Shown here in pieces: positions 61,085-64,000 of a stretch of 64,000 nucleotides of DNA. Position 1 is the first letter of the stretch. Every line of letters starts with the position of its first letter. Position numbers and translations under genes: made by a program. Origin of the DNA: Syngnathus acus (lineage: Eukaryota; Chordata; Actinopteri; Syngnathiformes; Syngnathidae); contig NC_051091.1 of assembly GCF_901709675.1 (NCBI RefSeq), positions 5,738,967-5,802,966 on the forward strand. Direction: 5' to 3'. The notes under the pieces are model-generated. The model was not told where the DNA came from. It worked only from the letters and a program-made list of their open reading frames with translations, and did not search any database.

Positions 61085-61560
61085 CCTGGAGGAGGATGAA
61101 GAGGAGAGGGGGAGGGGGAAGTCATGCACCGGCCTTTATTATTCATATCAAGCATCACATGCTATTGTGGTGATATAAATCATCCACTGAGTCCAAATTG
61201 GCTTTTCTTCCGAAATATACGAACCATAAATAACATTACAGTGATCTGAGGTGCTGCCTTTGTGGACCGTGGTGGTGGTGGTGGTGGGGGGGATCACATT
61301 AATCGCGTCACCACAAAAATGTAAAATATCGGAACACTCACCTTGTCAGTCGAGCGAATTGTTTTGAAAAATAGACTTTATTTCTGCAGTGGTTTTCCCT
61401 CCTTAAACGGGGCCGTGTGTTGTTGATTGTGTCATTCACACAAGCGCCTTAACGTGTGACGCAGCCGCTGTGAGGAGGAATGAGAGGAGATGAGAGGAAC
61501 TGGTGCACAATATGGCCAAGCTGCCTCAGTCCCCTCTACATGCTGCATGCTGCACTGCAA
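61085..61560 (-). promoter_or_regulatory. nsg1: nsg1 5' UTR exon and promoter region
   Basis: A pyrimidine tract ending CCTCCTCCAG, with AG at 61087-61086, lies 17 bases upstream of the ATG and is a good acceptor. An upstream donor ACAAG|GTGAGTG with its exon end at 61342 would pair with it. A non-coding first exon therefore probably starts around 61440-61500. A GGT microsatellite at 61270-61290 lies in that intron. The start site is inferred. Confidence 0.5.
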
Positions 61561-61562
61561 GT

Positions 61563-62769
61563 TAGTGTTGGCTCGTGAGTGAACGATTCGTTCAAAAGAA
61601 CGATTTTCTTTTCAGTGAACGAGAGTGAACGAATCACTTCCTAAAGTGATTGGTTCTATTTTTCAGTTCATATGACTTCAACCAGTAGGTGTCGGTAATG
61701 CGCATTGAAGCTGGTGCCACCTTGCCGTAAAACAAAACGAAGAAGAAAATGACGTAACTTCTTCCCGTTCACGAAGAGTCGTGAATTGCATTTCCCGTTC
61801 ACCAACTGAACGGATCTGTGAGTGAATGAGTCAGTGAGTGATTTGCATTTCCAGTTCATCGCGAGAACGGATCAATGAGGGAACGAATCCGGACTTTCCC
61901 GTTCGCGAACGAGTTAATGGGTGAACTGCCTTCCTTCCCGTGGATCAACGGATCAGTCAACTTTATTGCATGAAGGGATGCGCCGGGGAGATTATGCTTC
62001 TCTTTGGGTAATCTTGGTTTTATAACACTTATAGTAGTTTTTAAATAACGTGTATGCATATATACACCTAAATATTGTTATCCAATATATCCACTGCAAT
62101 TTCACATTGGATTGCTGGTTTGAATTTTACTTTTATTATTATTTATTTTTTTTATTTATTTATTTTTTTTTATTTATTTTATTAAATAAACATTTATGGT
62201 AAAACTTGTCTGGTGTTTTATTCCTTGTTTTTATATTCGCCAATTAAAACATATAACGTGTGTCGGCTGGCATAACAGTAACGCAGTATGTCACTCACTC
62301 GTGAATCTTTGCGAACGAACTTGAAAATGGCGGTGTACCTAATAGAGTGTCCGAATGATGTCACAGATCAAACAGCCAATCAGAAAGTGGGGGTGAGGGC
62401 GGGTGTGGCACTTTTCACTTTCAGTTCAGCTTTGACCATGATTTTTCCCTAATGAAGTGGCCTGTGATCAGGTACACTTGAAAATAGCGGTGTACCTAAT
62501 AGAGTGTCCGCATGACGTCACAGATCAAACAGCCAATCAGGAGGTGGGGGTGAGGGCGGGTGTGGCACTTTTCACTTAAGCTTTTTCCCTAATGAAGTGG
62601 CCTGTGATTAGGTACACCTCATGGACAGGTACACTACATGAGGTAAAAATGAATAAATAAATAAGAAAGTGTAGCGAACGATTCGGTGAAGGATTCTTTT
62701 GAACAAATCTTTTGAGTGAACCGATTCTAAAGATTCCGTTCACCCGAGAACTGGAATGCACATCACTAG
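61563..62769. mobile_element. GTGAACGA-rich, probably hAT-like element
   Basis: Both ends are packed with GTGAACGA/TCGTTCAC-type motifs. The left end starts TAGTGTTGGCTCGTGAGTG and the right end finishes AATGCACATCACTA, which gives a short imperfect terminal inverted repeat. The motif recurs at 61590-61640, 61760-61920 and 62671-62760. There is no open transposase frame, so this is a non-autonomous copy or a remnant. The interior holds an AT-rich tract (62120-62200) and a tandem duplication that may have been inserted later. No clear target-site duplication was found. Confidence 0.55.
62331..62640. repeat. 157-bp tandem duplication, GTGTACCTAAT family
   Basis: Two adjacent copies start at 62331 and 62488, each opening CGGTGTACCTAATAGAGTGT. 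Each then holds CACAGATCAAACAGCCAATC and GGGGGTGAGGGCGGGTGTGG, and ends with CCCTAATGAAGTGGCCTGTG. They differ by a few substitutions and an indel. The same CGGTGTACCTAAT and AAGTGGCCTGT modules recur in the array at 63366-64000. Confidence 0.9.
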
Positions 62770-62802
62770 TACAAAAGAGTGCAGACGGCAAAGCGCTGCC
62801 AG

Positions 62803-62940
62803 GTCGAAATAGCCGAGTGGTTAGTGACACGGGCTCTTGCTCCATAGGAATCTGGTTCGATTCCAGGTGTGAGCACATACCCAAATGTGATTTTAGAAAA
62901 AAAAACTTCGCTTTGTATGCGCACGCAAACAAATGCAAGT
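62803..62940 (+). mobile_element. tRNA-derived SINE-like unit
   Basis: An internal Pol III A box (TAGCCGAGTGG, 62810-62820) and B box (GGTTCGATTCC, 62854-62864) are both intact. The T-arm is a 5-bp stem with a TTCGATT loop. A candidate anticodon loop CTCTTGC, with U33 and CTT, follows a weak three-pair stem. The acceptor stem does not pair, so this is not a working tRNA. A short A-run follows at about 62897-62905. A SINE head or tRNA pseudogene is the best reading; a target duplication was not found. Confidence 0.6.
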
Positions 62941-63036
62941 ATTTATGTGTAAATACATAAGGTGGCCCCACCCCCAAGTTGGCGCCTACCTATGGGGTGC
63001 GGTGAAATCCAATAGTGTAGGGGGCAGGGCGAAGAG

Positions 63037-63106
63037 AGTTAGGGTTTAAAGCTAGGGTTAGGGTTTCAAAGTTTCAAACTCTAACACTAACCTTAACCCT
63101 AATAAC
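63037..63106. repeat. Inverted pair of telomere-like blocks
   Basis: Degenerate GGGTTA units (AGAGTTAGGGTTTAAAGCTA, then GGGTTAGGG) are followed after about 15 bases by their inverse (CTAACACTAACCTTAACCCT). The block is an imperfect palindrome of telomere-like sequence. Confidence 0.8.
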
Positions 63107-63118
63107 GGGCCACTTTCT

Positions 63119-63365
63119 TAGGGAAATATCATGGTCAAAGGTCATAGGTGTCAAGCTCTAGTCCTTGGGGCCGCATTCCAACATGTTTTCCAAGATCCCC
63201 TCGTTAAGTGCACCTGCGTGAAAAGTTTTAGCTCCTGCAGAACGTGAAAATGACAAAATCTTTTCACGCAGGTGTGTTTAACGAGGGTAACTTGGAAAAC
63301 ATATTGGAACGCAGCCCCGAGGACTAGAGCTTGACACCTGTGACCTTAGACCATGATATTTCCCT
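63119..63365. mobile_element. Near-perfect palindrome, about 245 bp
   Basis: The left arm runs from AGGGAAATATCATGGTC through GGTGTCAAGCTCTAG and CCTCGTTAAGTGCACCTGCG. The right arm is its reverse complement with scattered mismatches and ends GACCATGATATTTCCCT. Only a few tens of bases near 63230-63258 are unpaired. The inner GTGTCAAGCTCTAGTCC text resembles the ends of common fish hAT MITEs. Confidence 0.85.
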
Positions 63366-64000
63366 ATTAAAGTGGCCTGTTATTAGGTACACTTGAAAAT
63401 GGCGGTGTACCTAATGGAGTGTCCGTGTGATTCCCTCGTTAAGTGCACCTGCGTGAAAAGTTTTAGCTCCTGCGGAACGTGAAAGGAGCTAAAACTTTTC
63501 ACGCAGGTGCGCTTAACGAGGGTCACTTGGGAAACATGTTGGAACGCGGCCCCGAGGACTAGAGCTAGACACCTGTGACCTTTGACCATGATATTTCCCT
63601 AATAAAGTGGCCTGTTATTAGGTACACTTGAAAATGGCGGTGTACCTAATGGAGTGTCCGTGTGAGTCCCTCGTTAAGTGCACCTGCGTGAAAAGTTTTA
63701 GCTCCTGCAGAACGTGAAAATGACAAAATCTTTTCACGCAGGTGTGTTTAACGAGGGTAACTTGGAAAACATATTGGAACGCAGCCCCGAGGACTAGAGC
63801 TTGACACCTGTGACCTTAGACCATGATATTTCCCTATTAAAGTGGCCTGTTATTAGGTACACTTGAAAATGGCGGTGTACCTAATGGAGTGTCCGTGTGA
63901 TTCCCTCGTTAAGCGCACCTGCGTGAAAAGTTTTAGCTCCTGCAGAACGTGAAAGTGACCAAAAACTTTTCACGCAGGTGCACTTAACGAGGGAATCTTG
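63366..64000. repeat. 235-bp tandem array, runs off the window
   Basis: Units anchored at the CGGTGTACC motif begin at 63403, 63638 and 63873, so the period is exactly 235 bases. Each unit contains AAGTGGCCTGTTATTAGGTA, the small palindrome around AGGTACAC...GTGTACCT, and a hairpin built from CTCGTTAAG and CTTAACGAG arms. Units 1 and 2 differ at several sites and the third is cut by the window end. The array appears to derive from half of the adjacent palindrome. Confidence 0.92.

Noticed and set aside
62803-62875. Functional tRNA gene
   Set aside because: A and B boxes and the T-arm are good, but the acceptor stem does not pair and the anticodon stem is weak.
63403-64000. CRISPR-like regular repeats
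   Set aside because: The 235-bp unit repeats in full with no unique spacers, and the host is clearly a vertebrate.

Overview
The window is nuclear DNA from a ray-finned fish, most likely a percomorph teleost. Its genes are split by short GT-AG introns. Intergenic DNA is AT-leaning and crowded with (CA)n, (AAT)n and homopolymer microsatellites. It also carries teleost-style interspersed repeats. There are no bacterial operons, CRISPR arrays or prophages.

Five protein genes can be supported by exon structure. From left to right they are: the 3' end of cytl1 (+, 103-436, cut by the window edge); msx1 (-, 5832-7248, two exons, 286 aa homeodomain protein); an unnamed three-exon Myb/SANT-like gene (-, 48370-49580, 264 aa); stx18 (+, 49937-57086, eleven exons, 324 aa ER SNARE); and nsg1 (-, 59112-61068, four coding exons, 186 aa endosomal membrane protein). 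The order and relative strands of cytl1, msx1, stx18 and nsg1 match human 4p16 read in reverse, so this is an ancient vertebrate block. The Myb/SANT-like gene is an extra member lying head-to-head with stx18.

About 41 kb between msx1 and the Myb/SANT-like gene, and the 5 kb first intron of stx18, hold no credible coding gene. They alternate between repeat-rich, low-complexity DNA and compact islands rich in homeodomain, TCF/LEF, TEAD or NKX-type motifs. This looks like the regulatory landscape of msx1, with stx18 as a bystander host of enhancers. That view is inference and needs alignment to other vertebrates.

The right end (61563-64000) is a dense repeat nest. It contains a GTGAACGA-rich, probably hAT-like element, a 157-bp tandem duplication, a tRNA-derived SINE-like unit with intact A and B boxes, an inverted pair of telomere-like blocks, a roughly 245-bp near-perfect palindrome, and a 235-bp tandem array that runs off the window. 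A 172-bp palindromic MITE sits in the predicted nsg1 3' UTR.

No radically new system was found. The best leads are the Myb/SANT-like gene with its shared promoter, the candidate msx1 regulatory islands (including a palindromic cluster of AAGTG cores at 42446-42512), and the palindrome-to-tandem-array repeat at the right end.
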